Of a DNA stretch of 58,498 nucleotides, positions 25,329-33,588 are shown piece after piece. Numbering within the stretch: position 1 is the stretch's first letter; each line of letters opens with the position of its first letter. The notes under the pieces are model-generated. The model was not told where the DNA came from. It worked only from the letters and a program-made list of their open reading frames with translations, and ran no database searches. The DNA is from Clostridia bacterium (lineage in GTDB: Bacteria; Bacillota; Clostridia; Oscillospirales; CAG-272): contig JAFTQX010000019.1 of assembly GCA_017462545.1 (NCBI GenBank), positions 1-58,498 on the forward strand, given 5' to 3'. Both the position numbers and the translations under genes were made by a program.

Positions 25329-26360
25329 ATGAAAACCTATCTTCTCCCCAAGGATGGGCAGTTCTACAAGGCAAACCTGCACATGCATACCGTTGTTTCA
25401 GACGGCAAAATGACCCCTGCAGAGGTCAAGGAGGAGTACATGAAGCGCGGCTACTCGATCGTGGCCTACACCGACCATGAGGCACTGGTGCCGCACACCG
25501 AGCTGACCGACGACAAGTTTGTGGCCATCACCTCCTATGAGATTGCCACCAACAAGGGGGCATGCCAAGGCGGCTTCCCCTTTGAGCAGACCTACCACAT
25601 GAACCTCTACGCCAAGGATCCGAACAAGGATCTTTCTCCCGTCTTTACCATGTCCCGCCTGTGGCCGGCCCACGCGGGCAATTATATGAGCGAGGAGGCC
25701 AAGGCGGTAGAGTGGCCGCGCGAATACTCGATTGAATCACTCAACGCGCTGATCGCGCGTGCAAACGAGGACGGCTTTCTTGTCTCCTACAACCACCCGA
25801 ACTGGTCGCTGCAGAATTACAAGGACTATGCCGGTCTGCGTGGCGTGTGGGGCGTTGAGTTCTATAATACCGGTTGCGCTCGCGCCGGCTACCCGGACAC
25901 CATGCAGCCGATCGATGACCTGCTGCAGCAGGGAGAGCGCGTCTTCCCCCTTGCGGCCGACGACGCACACGCGGGTAAGGACACCCTGCACGATTGCTTT
26001 GGCGGCTTTGTGATGGTCAAGGCCGAAAAGCTGGCATACAAAACGGTTATGGAAGCACTGGAAAAGGGCGACTTTTATGCCTCCAGCGGTCCCGCAATCG
26101 AGGAGCTGTATCTGGAAGACGGCGTGCTGCACCTGAAGACCAGCCCTGCCGCCAAGGTAGAGGTGATCACCGAGCGCCGCAGCCGCTGGTGCCGCCGCGG
26201 CGAGGGTCTGACCGAGCTGACCTTTGATCTCTCGGACTACATCAAGACCTCGCGCGAGGTAAGCGAGAAGCGCGCGCCCTCTTACTTCCGCATCACGGTC
26301 ACCGATGCAAGCGGCGAGACCGCGCAGTCCCGCGCTTATTTTGAGGAAGAGTGGAACTAA
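25329..26360 (+). CDS. PHP-domain phosphoesterase
   Basis: A 343-residue metal-dependent phosphoesterase of the PHP family. Metal ligands are seen in NLHMHTVVSDGKMTPAEV, VAYTDHEAL, SYNHPNWSL and ADDAHAGKDTLH. The C-terminal 90 residues are beta-rich (VEVITERRSRWCRRGEG, YFRITVTDASGETAQSRAYF) like the tail of PHP proteins that bind carbohydrate- or polyphosphate-like substrates. The true substrate is unknown. It has its own promoter and a good ribosome site (caaggagagcacaac). It is monocistronic and followed by repeats and terminators. Confidence 0.82.
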   Translation: MKTYLLPKDGQFYKANLHMHTVVSDGKMTPAEVKEEYMKRGYSIVAYTDHEALVPHTELTDDKFVAITSYEIATNKGACQGGFPFEQTYHMNLYAKDPNKDLSPVFTMSRLWPAHAGNYMSEEAKAVEWPREYSIESLNALIARANEDGFLVSYNHPNWSLQNYKDYAGLRGVWGVEFYNTGCARAGYPDTMQPIDDLLQQGERVFPLAADDAHAGKDTLHDCFGGFVMVKAEKLAYKTVMEALEKGDFYASSGPAIEELYLEDGVLHLKTSPAAKVEVITERRSRWCRRGEGLTELTFDLSDYIKTSREVSEKRAPSYFRITVTDASGETAQSRAYFEEEWN

Positions 26361-26403
26361 CCATATCCCCCGCGAGATTCCGCCATCGCATACGCTTGGC
26401 GCT

Positions 26404-26535
26404 GCTGCGCAGTTCGACTGCGCGCCCTCACACCGTCATCCTGAGTGAAGGGCGTAGCCCGTAACCGAACCCGTAAGGGTGCCACCGTTAGGTGGCAGGA
26501 TCTTGTGAGGGCGCTCCGCTCAGAATGACGCGCGG
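26404..26535. repeat. Dispersed palindromic repeat, copy 1
   Basis: In this gene-free 393-base stretch (26361-26753) the arms cgtcatcctgag and ctcagaatgacg face each other. They enclose an internal stem and the block gggtgccaccgttaggtgg plus caggatct, which recurs near 52826. Nothing is coded. It resembles the mobile intergenic palindromes of gut Clostridia. Confidence 0.7.
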
Positions 26536-26557
26536 GGGTCTGGCATAGAACAAATAA

Positions 26558-26583
26558 CAAAAGCGGGAGAAATCCCGCTTTTG
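26558..26583. terminator. Hairpin terminator after the PHP gene
   Basis: An 11-bp stem of caaaagcggga type with a gaaa loop and T-rich flank on both strands. It is followed by ggttatgccaaa, which recurs after the next hairpin. Confidence 0.75.
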
Positions 26584-26700
26584 TTTATGGTTATGCCAAA
26601 CATACAAGCCATGTAATGGCGTCGGGATTCTTGAGCAGAAATCTTCGATTTTTCGCCCGTCAGGCGTATGGCATACGCCGAGGGGGAAAATCGGAGATAG

Positions 26701-26728
26701 AAAAAAGAGGGGTACTACCCCTCTTTTT
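26701..26728. terminator. Terminator of the phosphate-transport operon
   Basis: A stem pairing aagagggg with cccctctt with A and T tracts on both sides, 26 bases downstream of the DUF47 stop. It can work in either direction. Confidence 0.8.
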
Positions 26729-26753
26729 CGGTTATGCCAAAAATCACACGCCA

Positions 26754-27377
26754 TCAGGTGTTCTTCATGATGACGGTTTCTACACAATCTCCTACATGCT
26801 CGCACGCATCGGAGCATTCCTCCATGCGGTCATAGATCTCGCGCCAGGAGAAGATCTCCAGCGTATCCAGATTCTGCTCACGCACGTGCAGGGCGGCCTG
26901 CAGGTAGAGGCGGTCGCACTCCTCCTCGGCGTGGTTCAGCTCTACGATCATATCGTGCAGGGTTTTGGACTTCTTAAAGTTATCAAACTCCTCCAGCATT
27001 TCCTTCATCAGGCGGCAAGAGGCGGCAATCTTCTTGGCAAATTCGATCGCGTCCGGCTGGACGGTGGTGATGCGGTCAATATAAAAGCACTGCAGCACCT
27101 CCTCGATCTTATCGGTCACCTCGTCGATGTTCTGGCTGAGCATGGCCAGATCCTCACGATCGATGGGGGTAACAAAGGCACGCGCCAGCTCGCGCGACAT
27201 TTCGTGCTTGATGCCGTCTGCCTCGTGCTCGATGGCGTGCAGGCTCTCAATCATGGAGAGAATGTTCTCTGCCTGATAGTTAGAGAGGCAGGTCACCAGA
27301 TAATCTGCTGCACGGCAGGCGCAATCGGCGGCGGCGATAAAGTTATCAAAATAAAAGCGGTTTGTCTTATTAGCCAT
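26754..27377 (-). CDS. DUF47 (PhoU-like) family protein
   Basis: A 207-residue all-helical protein of the PhoU-like DUF47 family. The family segments are AIEHEADGIKHEMSREL and FVTPIDREDLAMLSQNIDEVTDKIEE, and HAEEECDRLY further on, with acidic metal-binding patches. DUF47 proteins are the usual partners of Pit-type phosphate carriers and are thought to regulate or assist them. It lies 32 bases downstream of the carrier gene on the same strand, so the pair is an operon. Length and sequence are typical. Confidence 0.9.
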   Translation of the reverse strand: MANKTNRFYFDNFIAAADCACRAADYLVTCLSNYQAENILSMIESLHAIEHEADGIKHEMSRELARAFVTPIDREDLAMLSQNIDEVTDKIEEVLQCFYIDRITTVQPDAIEFAKKIAASCRLMKEMLEEFDNFKKSKTLHDMIVELNHAEEECDRLYLQAALHVREQNLDTLEIFSWREIYDRMEECSDACEHVGDCVETVIMKNT

Positions 27378-27409
27378 GATCTTTCTCCTTCAACTTTCTT
27401 ATATAACAA

Positions 27410-28474
27410 TCAGAATATCCACATGAACAGCTTGGTCATCAAGAAACCGATCAATCCGCAGCCGGGGAAGGTCAGGATCCAGGTGAGCACCATTTCCTTG
27501 ACCACCGAGAAATTGATGGCCGAGAGACGCTTGACCGCGCCAACGCCCATGATTGAGGTGGTTTTGGCATGTGTGGTAGAAACGGGAATGCCGAACACCG
27601 AGCTGAAGAGCAGCGCAATCGAGGCGGCAAGGTCTGCCGAAAAGCCCTGATACTTTTCCAGCTTGACCATATCCATACCAACCGACTTGATGATCTTTTT
27701 ACCGCCGATCATGGTACCAAGACCCATGACGATCGAGCAAAGCAGCATCAGCCAAATCAGATCGCCTGTGTTGACCGAGCTCATTTCCTGTGGGTTTTTC
27801 CCGTTGACGAGGAATATACTGAGGATAATAACACCCATAAACTTCTGCCCGTCCTGCGCGCCGTGCATAAAGGCCATGCTGGCCGCGCCAAAGATCTGTG
27901 CACCGCGGAAAAACGGCTCTGTCCGCTTGCGGGAAACACGGCGGAACACCGCAACCACGCCGCGGCAGACAAGCCAGCCAAGACCAAAGCCAAGCAAAAC
28001 CGAGATGGCCATGCCATAGAACACCTTGACCCATTCGTTGCCGTTCACACCGGCAAGGCCGCCGTGCAGAGCAATGGCACCGCCCGTCAGACCCGCGATC
28101 AGCGCGTGGCTTTCGCTGGTGGGAATGCCGAATACCCAGGCAAGCGTTGCCCAGACCACGATGGCAAAGAGCGCGGCAGAGAGTGCCACGATCGCCTCAT
28201 ACGAATTGTCGCCGAAGTTTACCATTTTGGTGATGGTTTCGGCAACGGTGGCATTGATCAAGCTCATCAGAAATACACCAAGAAAATTAAAGAATGCCGC
28301 CATCAGAATTGCCGCACCCGCAGGCATGCAGCGGGTAACCACACAGGTAGCAATGGCGTTTGGTGCATCTGTCCAACCATTCACCAGAATGACACCCAGC
28401 GTCAGCAGCACCGCAAGCAGCAAAAGCGGATTGGCGGCAAGCTGCCCAAGAAAAAACGATAGTGACAGATCCAT
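27410..28474 (-). CDS. pit: Inorganic phosphate transporter, PiT family
   Basis: A 354-residue membrane carrier with about ten membrane helices. The duplicated PiT signature is visible: VNGWTDAPNAIATCVVTRCM at the N-terminus and FMHGAQDGQKFMGVI in the second half. IPTSESHALIAGLTGG and IPVSTTHAKTTSIMGVG are the paired loops. It moves phosphate with cations across the cytoplasmic membrane. The SD agagaggtattct and its own promoter support the start. It is the first gene of the pit-DUF47 operon. Confidence 0.93.
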   Translation of the reverse strand: MDLSLSFFLGQLAANPLLLLAVLLTLGVILVNGWTDAPNAIATCVVTRCMPAGAAILMAAFFNFLGVFLMSLINATVAETITKMVNFGDNSYEAIVALSAALFAIVVWATLAWVFGIPTSESHALIAGLTGGAIALHGGLAGVNGNEWVKVFYGMAISVLLGFGLGWLVCRGVVAVFRRVSRKRTEPFFRGAQIFGAASMAFMHGAQDGQKFMGVIILSIFLVNGKNPQEMSSVNTGDLIWLMLLCSIVMGLGTMIGGKKIIKSVGMDMVKLEKYQGFSADLAASIALLFSSVFGIPVSTTHAKTTSIMGVGAVKRLSAINFSVVKEMVLTWILTFPGCGLIGFLMTKLFMWIF

Positions 28475-28506
28475 AGAATACCTCTCTTACAAAGATATGC
28501 AAGAAG

Positions 28507-28535
28507 AGTATACCACATTTGACAGAGTTTGTAAA
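28507..28535 (-). promoter_or_regulatory. Promoter for pit-DUF47
   Basis: TTTACA (28530-28535), 17-base spacer, TATACT (28507-28512) on the minus strand. No PHO-box-like direct repeat was recognised. Confidence 0.6.
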
Positions 28536-28575
28536 GCAAGAATTTACAAGATGAGAAAAAAATATTGCAACCTGA

Positions 28576-28604
28576 TTGACAGAAAGGGGAGTTTATGGTA
28601 CAAT
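28576..28604 (+). promoter_or_regulatory. Near-consensus promoter for the MinD-like/MGS-like genes
   Basis: TTGACA (28576-28581), 17 bases, TACAAT (28599-28604). The 60-base leader that follows folds into one stem-loop (paired acagc/gctgt with an inner cttgcc/ggcgag stem) just before the ribosome site. Confidence 0.75.
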
Positions 28605-28668
28605 ATAAACAAGACAGCCCTTGCCAAGTGGCGAGTTTGCTGTTTAGATTACACCATGGGGGACGAAG

Positions 28669-29466
28669 ATGAGCGCCAAACGTATCCTGATGACTGCCGG
28701 CCGCGGCGGTGTTGGCACCGGCTTTTGCACGGTCAATCTCGGTTTGGCACTTTCGCGCCTTGGGCAGCGTGTGCTGCTTGTAGACGGCGGCGTGGTCTGC
28801 CGCTCGCTGGATGCGATCCTCTCCTGCTCCGAGGAGGTAGTCTACGACCTATCTGACCTTTGTGCCGGCCGTGTCGGTGCGAAGGAGGCCTGCCTCACCC
28901 CCGCACAAGGGGAGGGGCTGATGCTGATCCCCGGTGTGTTTTCCCCAACCGATGCGCCCAAGGCTGACGCGCTGCACCGTGCGCTGGATCCTTTGGCAGA
29001 CGATTTTGATTTCATACTGGTAGATGCCCCCGCGCTGCCCGAGGTGATAGCGGGCGCGCGCCGATATGATCTTTGCTGTATCGTGTCCGACCCTTCTGCT
29101 GCCGCGTTGCGCGGAGCGGAGAGAGTAGGCGTTACGCTATGTGAGGCGGGCGCCGGCGCCACGCGCCTGCTGCTCAATCGCTTTTCCCTGCTCCACCCGG
29201 CCGAGACCGGACAAGCCAATGCACGCACCCTGGTGGATGCGGCGCACACACAGCTGCTCGGCATCATACCGCCGGTGGGAGAGGATGAATTTTTGCCGCC
29301 GCCGCACATGGAGGATTATCCGCTGCTTGGCACGAAAGGACCGCACAAGCGTGACCGCGCCAAGACTGCCTTTTTAAACATTGCCAAACGCCTGGCGGGG
29401 GAGGATGTTCCCTTGCTTGCCGGCATGCGTGGGCTGCGTTTTCGCCGCCGCGCGCTACTTTACTAA
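28669..29466 (+). CDS. MinD/ParA-like protein with degenerate P-loop
   Basis: A 265-residue protein aligning along its length with MinD. The fold is clear from NLGLALSRLGQRVLLVDGG, the Walker B-like FILVDAPALPEV, and LLNRF near the base-binding region. But the deviant Walker A, which should read KGGVGKTT, is RGGVGTGF at residues 12-19, so both lysines are gone. The second Asp of the DxD element is Gly. ATP hydrolysis as in MinD is therefore unlikely. There is no clear C-terminal amphipathic membrane helix, although the last residues are basic (RGLRFRRRALLY). No minC or minE is adjacent. It is followed 20 bases later by the MGS-like gene. Confidence 0.75.
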   Translation: MSAKRILMTAGRGGVGTGFCTVNLGLALSRLGQRVLLVDGGVVCRSLDAILSCSEEVVYDLSDLCAGRVGAKEACLTPAQGEGLMLIPGVFSPTDAPKADALHRALDPLADDFDFILVDAPALPEVIAGARRYDLCCIVSDPSAAALRGAERVGVTLCEAGAGATRLLLNRFSLLHPAETGQANARTLVDAAHTQLLGIIPPVGEDEFLPPPHMEDYPLLGTKGPHKRDRAKTAFLNIAKRLAGEDVPLLAGMRGLRFRRRALLY

Positions 29467-29486
29467 ACAATACGGGAGAAGAAAGA

Positions 29487-29924
29487 ATGGAAATTGCCAT
29501 CATTGCAGACGACACCAAAAAAGAATTGATGACACAGTTTTGTATCGCTTACAGTGGCATTCTGGGGCGTCACAATCTCTGCGCGACCCTGATTACGGGC
29601 AAGTTCATTGCCGATGCGACAGGGCTGGAAATTGAATATATGCTGCCCGGCGACGTTGGCGGTGTTGAGCAGATTGCCTCCCGCATTGCCTATAACGAGA
29701 TCGATATGCTGCTCTACTTCCGCGATTCCTCGCGTGAAAACAGCCCCTGGCTGGAGAGCGAGCGTCACCTTTTGCGCGAATGTGATATCAACAACGTACC
29801 GGTTGCCACCAACATCGCCACCGCCGAGGTGCTGGTGCTGGCGCTTGAACGCGGCAGCCTGGATTGGCGTGAGATCGTCAATCCCCGCTCTGAGTACAAC
29901 CGCCGCCGCAAGGGCCAACAGTAA
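29487..29924 (+). CDS. Methylglyoxal-synthase-like domain protein lacking catalytic residues
   Basis: A 145-residue protein that follows MgsA from end to end: AIIADD, CATLITGKFIADATG, MLPGDVGGVEQIASRI, then VPVATNIATAEVLVLAL. In E. coli MgsA (sequence recalled), Asp71 is the base and His98 contacts the substrate. Here the GGDQQ position is GGVEQ, so Asp71 is Val, and no His is near the His98 site. The phosphate loop TGTTG is TLITG. Conversion of dihydroxyacetone phosphate to methylglyoxal is therefore doubtful. It may be a sensor or pseudoenzyme. mgsA next to min genes is a known clostridial order, so this pair looks like a diverged copy of that locus. Confidence 0.75.
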   Translation: MEIAIIADDTKKELMTQFCIAYSGILGRHNLCATLITGKFIADATGLEIEYMLPGDVGGVEQIASRIAYNEIDMLLYFRDSSRENSPWLESERHLLRECDINNVPVATNIATAEVLVLALERGSLDWREIVNPRSEYNRRRKGQQ

Positions 29925-29935
29925 GAAAGAGAGAG

Positions 29936-29965
29936 AAAAGGCAAGCACGGTGCGCTTGCCTTTTT
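29936..29965 (+). terminator. Terminator after the MGS-like gene
   Basis: An 11-bp stem of aaaaggcaagc with a 7-base loop and a T5 run. Confidence 0.8.
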
Positions 29966-29975
29966 GTAATATAAA

Positions 29976-30401
29976 ATGAGCCATATGCATATTCACCTGT
30001 CCACGCTGACCTTTGATGCCGACGGACAGGGCGAGAAAAGTGAATATACCTACCACGGCCACTATGAAGAGCGTGGGGACGTTTGCCGCCTGCTCTGGCA
30101 GCGGGAGGAGGAGGGGGTCGTGACCAAGACCACGCTCTCCTTCCATCTGCAAGCAAAGGAGACGGTATGCATGCGCCAATCGGGCGGCTGCGAATATGAG
30201 ATGGTCTTTGCCGTGGGCAAGGAGCACGAGGGCATTTATCGCATCCCCGGCGCGGGCGATTTTGACCTGCGCGTCAAGACAGAGCGGCTAGAAAACACGC
30301 TCTCCGCGGTCGGCGGCCGGCTGCGCCTCGACTATGAGATGCTCGTTGGCGGTATGCGGCAGAGGATCATTCTGACGCTGGTGGCAGAGACGAAAGGATA
30401 G
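29976..30401 (+). CDS. DUF1934 (YwiB-like) protein
   Basis: A 141-residue beta-rich protein of the lipocalin/calycin-like DUF1934 family, with the family pattern RLEDTLSAVGGRLRLDYE-like near the end (here ENTLSAVGGRLRLDYEM). Earlier strands are separated by charged turns. Its function is unknown. The first ATG (29976) has little upstream ribosome site; an ATG at 29985 is an alternative start. holA follows five bases later, so the two are probably cotranscribed. Confidence 0.78.
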   Translation: MSHMHIHLSTLTFDADGQGEKSEYTYHGHYEERGDVCRLLWQREEEGVVTKTTLSFHLQAKETVCMRQSGGCEYEMVFAVGKEHEGIYRIPGAGDFDLRVKTERLENTLSAVGGRLRLDYEMLVGGMRQRIILTLVAETKG

Positions 30402-30405
30402 ACGT

Positions 30406-31440
30406 ATGCTGGTAAACGAGCTGAAGACAAAACTGAAAAGCGGCAAGCCGGAGGGGTGGTACATCTTCTGCGGCGAGGAGAATTTTCTCAAGCGACACTA
30501 CCTAGGCGAGCTGCGGGCTGCCATTTTGACCGAGCCGGCCTTTGATGCCTTCAACCATTTGGTGATGGAGGGAGAAAAGGTAGACTACGGCGCGATTGCC
30601 GATGCGGTCAAGGCCCCGCCCATGATGGCCGAGCGCAAGCTGGTGGAATGGCACCTGGGCGATTTTTCGGCCATGCGTGAGGGAGATCTTGAAAAGCTGC
30701 ACGCCCTGCGTGAGGAGGGAAAGGACTACCCCGAGACGACCGTTTGCTTTCTGGTGGATGCCGAGCGGCTGGATGTGGGCAATCTTCCAAAGCGCCCCTC
30801 GAAGCTCTACACGGCGCTTTCGAAGGATTTTTCGATCGTCTGCTTTGAAAAATCGACCGAGGCAGCCCTTGCTACCTGGCTTGACCGTCACTTTAAGCAC
30901 GAGGGGATAAACGCCTCGCCTGCCGTGATCCGCGCCCTGCTTGCCCAAAGCGGCACGGGCATGGACGCGCTCTCGGGTGAGGTGACCAAGCTGTGCTGTT
31001 ACCTCAAGGCCAACGGGCGCGACACGCTGACAGAGGAGGATGTGGCTTTGGTTGCCTCGCGCGTGACCGAAAGCGATGCCTTTGGTCTTTCTAACGCCAT
31101 TTTAGCGGGGAACGCCGATGCGGCCTACGCCTGCCTACGGGATATGAAGCTGCGCAAGGTTGAGCCGGCGATGGCTGTCTCCTCGGTTGCGCGCATCTAC
31201 AGCGATCTCTTGACCGTAGCCGAATTTGCGGCCGAGGGCACACCGCCCGCCGAGATCGCCGCGCACATGAAGATGCACGAATATAAGCTTTCGCTTTACC
31301 TCAAGGCGGCGCAGGGGCGCGGCATTGACCGCCTGCGCGCTGCGCTCTCGCTCTGCCGCCGTGCGGACATTGCCGCCAAGACCGGCGCGGGAGCGGACGG
31401 CTATCTTTCCCTTGAGCTTCTGATCGCGCGCACGCTATAA
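30406..31440 (+). CDS. holA: DNA polymerase III subunit delta
   Basis: A 344-residue clamp-loader delta subunit. It begins MLVNELKTKLKSGKPEGWYI with the FCGEENFLKRHYLGEL segment, which replaces a true Walker A as normal for delta. Typical later motifs are VCFEKSTEAALATWLDRHF, SGTGMDALSGEVTKLC and the C-terminal collar region with RKVEPAMAVSSVARIYSDLL. The protein opens the sliding clamp during replication. The start has aaaggatagacgt. It is followed by a hairpin shared with the convergent oxidoreductase gene. Confidence 0.9.
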   Translation: MLVNELKTKLKSGKPEGWYIFCGEENFLKRHYLGELRAAILTEPAFDAFNHLVMEGEKVDYGAIADAVKAPPMMAERKLVEWHLGDFSAMREGDLEKLHALREEGKDYPETTVCFLVDAERLDVGNLPKRPSKLYTALSKDFSIVCFEKSTEAALATWLDRHFKHEGINASPAVIRALLAQSGTGMDALSGEVTKLCCYLKANGRDTLTEEDVALVASRVTESDAFGLSNAILAGNADAAYACLRDMKLRKVEPAMAVSSVARIYSDLLTVAEFAAEGTPPAEIAAHMKMHEYKLSLYLKAAQGRGIDRLRAALSLCRRADIAAKTGAGADGYLSLELLIARTL

Positions 31441-31447
31441 GAAAAAC

Positions 31448-31475
31448 GGCCTGCAAGAAAAAATCCTTGCAGGCC
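31448..31475. terminator. Hairpin between holA and the oxidoreductase gene
   Basis: A 10-bp stem of ggcctgcaag and its complement with an A-rich loop. The T run is clearer on the minus strand. Confidence 0.7.
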
Positions 31476-31480
31476 TATTA

Positions 31481-32452
31481 TTATGCAAATGTAATACCGG
31501 ATGCCTCGCGGATACGATCGAGAATGTCGATGGTGATGTCACTTGCCGTCTGCCAGCGGTGGGCTGTGTCACCCTGCGCGATCAGCGCGGCAAAATCACG
31601 CAGCTCGTGCACCATGTTGTTGGCAAGCGGTGTGTAGGGCAGCTGCTCCTCACCCCCTGCGCGGGTAGAGAGGACAACGCGCCCGGGCGAATTGAGCTTA
31701 TCCAGCGTCAGGCTGCCGTCTTCCCCAAGGAAGCAGGAGGGGTTGGCCGATGCCGTGATCTTGGAATAGCCGATCGACACGGTAAAGCCATCGTAGGAGA
31801 GCAGCGCTTCCCCGCCCCCCTCAAAGCCGTTTTCAAGAAAGACCGAGGTTGCCTGCACCGTACGGGGCGCGCCAAAGAGATAGGCCGCCACCGCCACGCA
31901 GTAAACGCCGATATCCATGATCGCGGCGTTTCCATAGCGTGGGTCAAAGGCGCGCAGCACCTCTCCCGTGCGAAAGGCATCATAGCGAGAGGAATACTGA
32001 CAATATTCCAGCCGCACATGGCGCAGCTTGCCAATGGCGGGCAGCTTTTCCTGCAAAAGCCCGAGCAGCGGGTCATGCAAGGGGCGCATCGCCTCCAAAA
32101 GGACCACACCGTGCTCCTTGGCCGCTTGGCGCATGGCACGCCACTCGTCCGCATTGGCGGCCACCGGCTTTTCACACAGAACATGCAGGCCGTGCGTGGC
32201 GGCCGCGATCGCGCCGTGGGCGTGGTGGCAATTGGGGGTAGCGACGTAGACCGCATCCAGCCCCGAGGTCAAAAAGGCTTCTTCATCGGTAAAGGTACGC
32301 GCAATGCCGTTTTCAGCGGCAAAGGCCTCTCCCCTTGCGCGGTCACGCGAAAGAAGGGAGGCAAGGGTGTAGCCGCCTGCCGCGCGTGCGGCATCGGCCA
32401 ATTGGGCGCTGATCTTCCCTGTACCGATGATGCCTAACCGAATCTCCTTCAT
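31481..32452 (-). CDS. Gfo/Idh/MocA-family oxidoreductase
   Basis: A 323-residue NAD(P)-dependent oxidoreductase. The Rossmann start is IRLGIIGTGKISAQLADAA, with the EKP motif in HVLCEKPVAANADEW and the C-terminal beta-sheet domain. A tightly conserved segment RYGNAAIMDIGVYCVAVAAYL is typical of the family. Relatives oxidise or epimerise sugars and inositols; the substrate is unknown. The true start overlaps the end of the upstream methyltransferase by four bases (ATGA); longer readings are antisense of its tail. Last gene of a four-gene leftward unit. Confidence 0.85.
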   Translation of the reverse strand: MKEIRLGIIGTGKISAQLADAARAAGGYTLASLLSRDRARGEAFAAENGIARTFTDEEAFLTSGLDAVYVATPNCHHAHGAIAAATHGLHVLCEKPVAANADEWRAMRQAAKEHGVVLLEAMRPLHDPLLGLLQEKLPAIGKLRHVRLEYCQYSSRYDAFRTGEVLRAFDPRYGNAAIMDIGVYCVAVAAYLFGAPRTVQATSVFLENGFEGGGEALLSYDGFTVSIGYSKITASANPSCFLGEDGSLTLDKLNSPGRVVLSTRAGGEEQLPYTPLANNMVHELRDFAALIAQGDTAHRWQTASDITIDILDRIREASGITFA

Positions 32453-33588
32453 CCCCGGCTCTCCTTTTTGAAATCGTTTTTGAAATACTGGTAGAGGAAG
32501 CAAGGGATCATGCCGTTATACAGCTTGCGCACCTTATCGGCGCGGCGGCCGTAGAATTTTTCAAACTGCGGGTGCGAGGTAATGACGTAGACCTGCCAGG
32601 GGGCAAGCGAGCGAAAATGCACACCGAGCTCACGGTAGAGCTTTTCTACCTCGGCGGGGGTCATCAGCCGTTCGCCGTAGGGGGGGTTGGTGACAATGGT
32701 GCCGCGCCGCCCGGGCGCGCTGATCTTTCGCGCGTCCGAGACGAAGGCTTTTACGGTATCCCCTACCCCGGCGCGGCTTGCGTTTTCATGCGCAAGTGCC
32801 ACAGCGGCGGGGTCAATATCGCTTGCAAAGACCTCAAAGGAATCGCGGATCTCCCCATCAAGTGCCTCCTCTCTCGCCAGGCGAAAGAGAGACGGGGGGA
32901 TGGCGGGAAACTGCTCGGCAGCAAAGGGGCGGCTCTTGCCGGGGGCAATGCGGCGGTGGAGCATGGCCGCCTCGATGGCGATGGTGCCCGAGCCGCACAG
33001 CGGATCCCACAGCAGCACATCCTCTCGCGGGCGGGAGATGGCCGCCATGGCGGCCGCCAGCGTCTCGCGGATGGGGGCGGCAACCGCCTCACGGCGGTAG
33101 CCGCGCTTGTGCAGCGGCGTACCGCTGGTATCGATCATCAGCGTAGCGCGATCCTTAAAGATGAAAAATTCGATCTGGTAAGTAACGCCCGTCTCCTCAA
33201 ACCAGGAAAGACCATAGGTATCCCCCAAGCGGTTGACTACCGCTTTTTTGATGATCTTTTGGCAGTCGGGCACCGAAAACAGACGGCTGTTGATGGCGTG
33301 CCCCTTGACGGGAAAGGCGTCTCTCTTGCCGATAAACATCTCCCACGGCAGCGCGCGCGTTCCCTCAAACAACTGGTCAAAGCTCTCACACGGAAAGCTG
33401 CCAAGAGAGATGAACACCCGCTCGGCATACCGCAAAAACACGTTGGAAAGGGCAACTGCCTCCTCATCCCCCGAGAAGGTCACGCGGCCATCCATCGTTT
33501 CGATGCGCTCATAGCCCAGCGCCTCGATCTCCTCGCCCAGCAGCCGTTCAAGGCCAAAAAGGCAGGTGGCAACCAGCGTCAGTCTCAT
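32449..33588 (-). CDS. Class I SAM-dependent RNA methyltransferase (RlmL/K N-terminal type, THUMP domain)
   Basis: A 379-residue protein with a ferredoxin-like plus THUMP region (residues about 1-160) followed by a Rossmann methyltransferase. The SAM-binding motif is WDPLCGSGTIAIEAAML. The catalytic motif is TNPPYGERL, which marks N2-guanine methylation of rRNA in the RlmL/TrmN group. It lacks the extra RlmK domain of E. coli RlmL, as usual in Firmicutes. It overlaps both neighbours by four bases, giving tight coupling. The exact rRNA position cannot be read. Confidence 0.9.
   Translation of the reverse strand: MRLTLVATCLFGLERLLGEEIEALGYERIETMDGRVTFSGDEEAVALSNVFLRYAERVFISLGSFPCESFDQLFEGTRALPWEMFIGKRDAFPVKGHAINSRLFSVPDCQKIIKKAVVNRLGDTYGLSWFEETGVTYQIEFFIFKDRATLMIDTSGTPLHKRGYRREAVAAPIRETLAAAMAAISRPREDVLLWDPLCGSGTIAIEAAMLHRRIAPGKSRPFAAEQFPAIPPSLFRLAREEALDGEIRDSFEVFASDIDPAAVALAHENASRAGVGDTVKAFVSDARKISAPGRRGTIVTNPPYGERLMTPAEVEKLYRELGVHFRSLAPWQVYVITSHPQFEKFYGRRADKVRKLYNGMIPCFLYQYFKNDFKKESRG

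Noticed and set aside
29487-29924. Plain annotation as functional methylglyoxal synthase
   Set aside because: The Asp71 and His98 equivalents (E. coli numbering, recalled) are replaced, so the usual reaction is doubtful.
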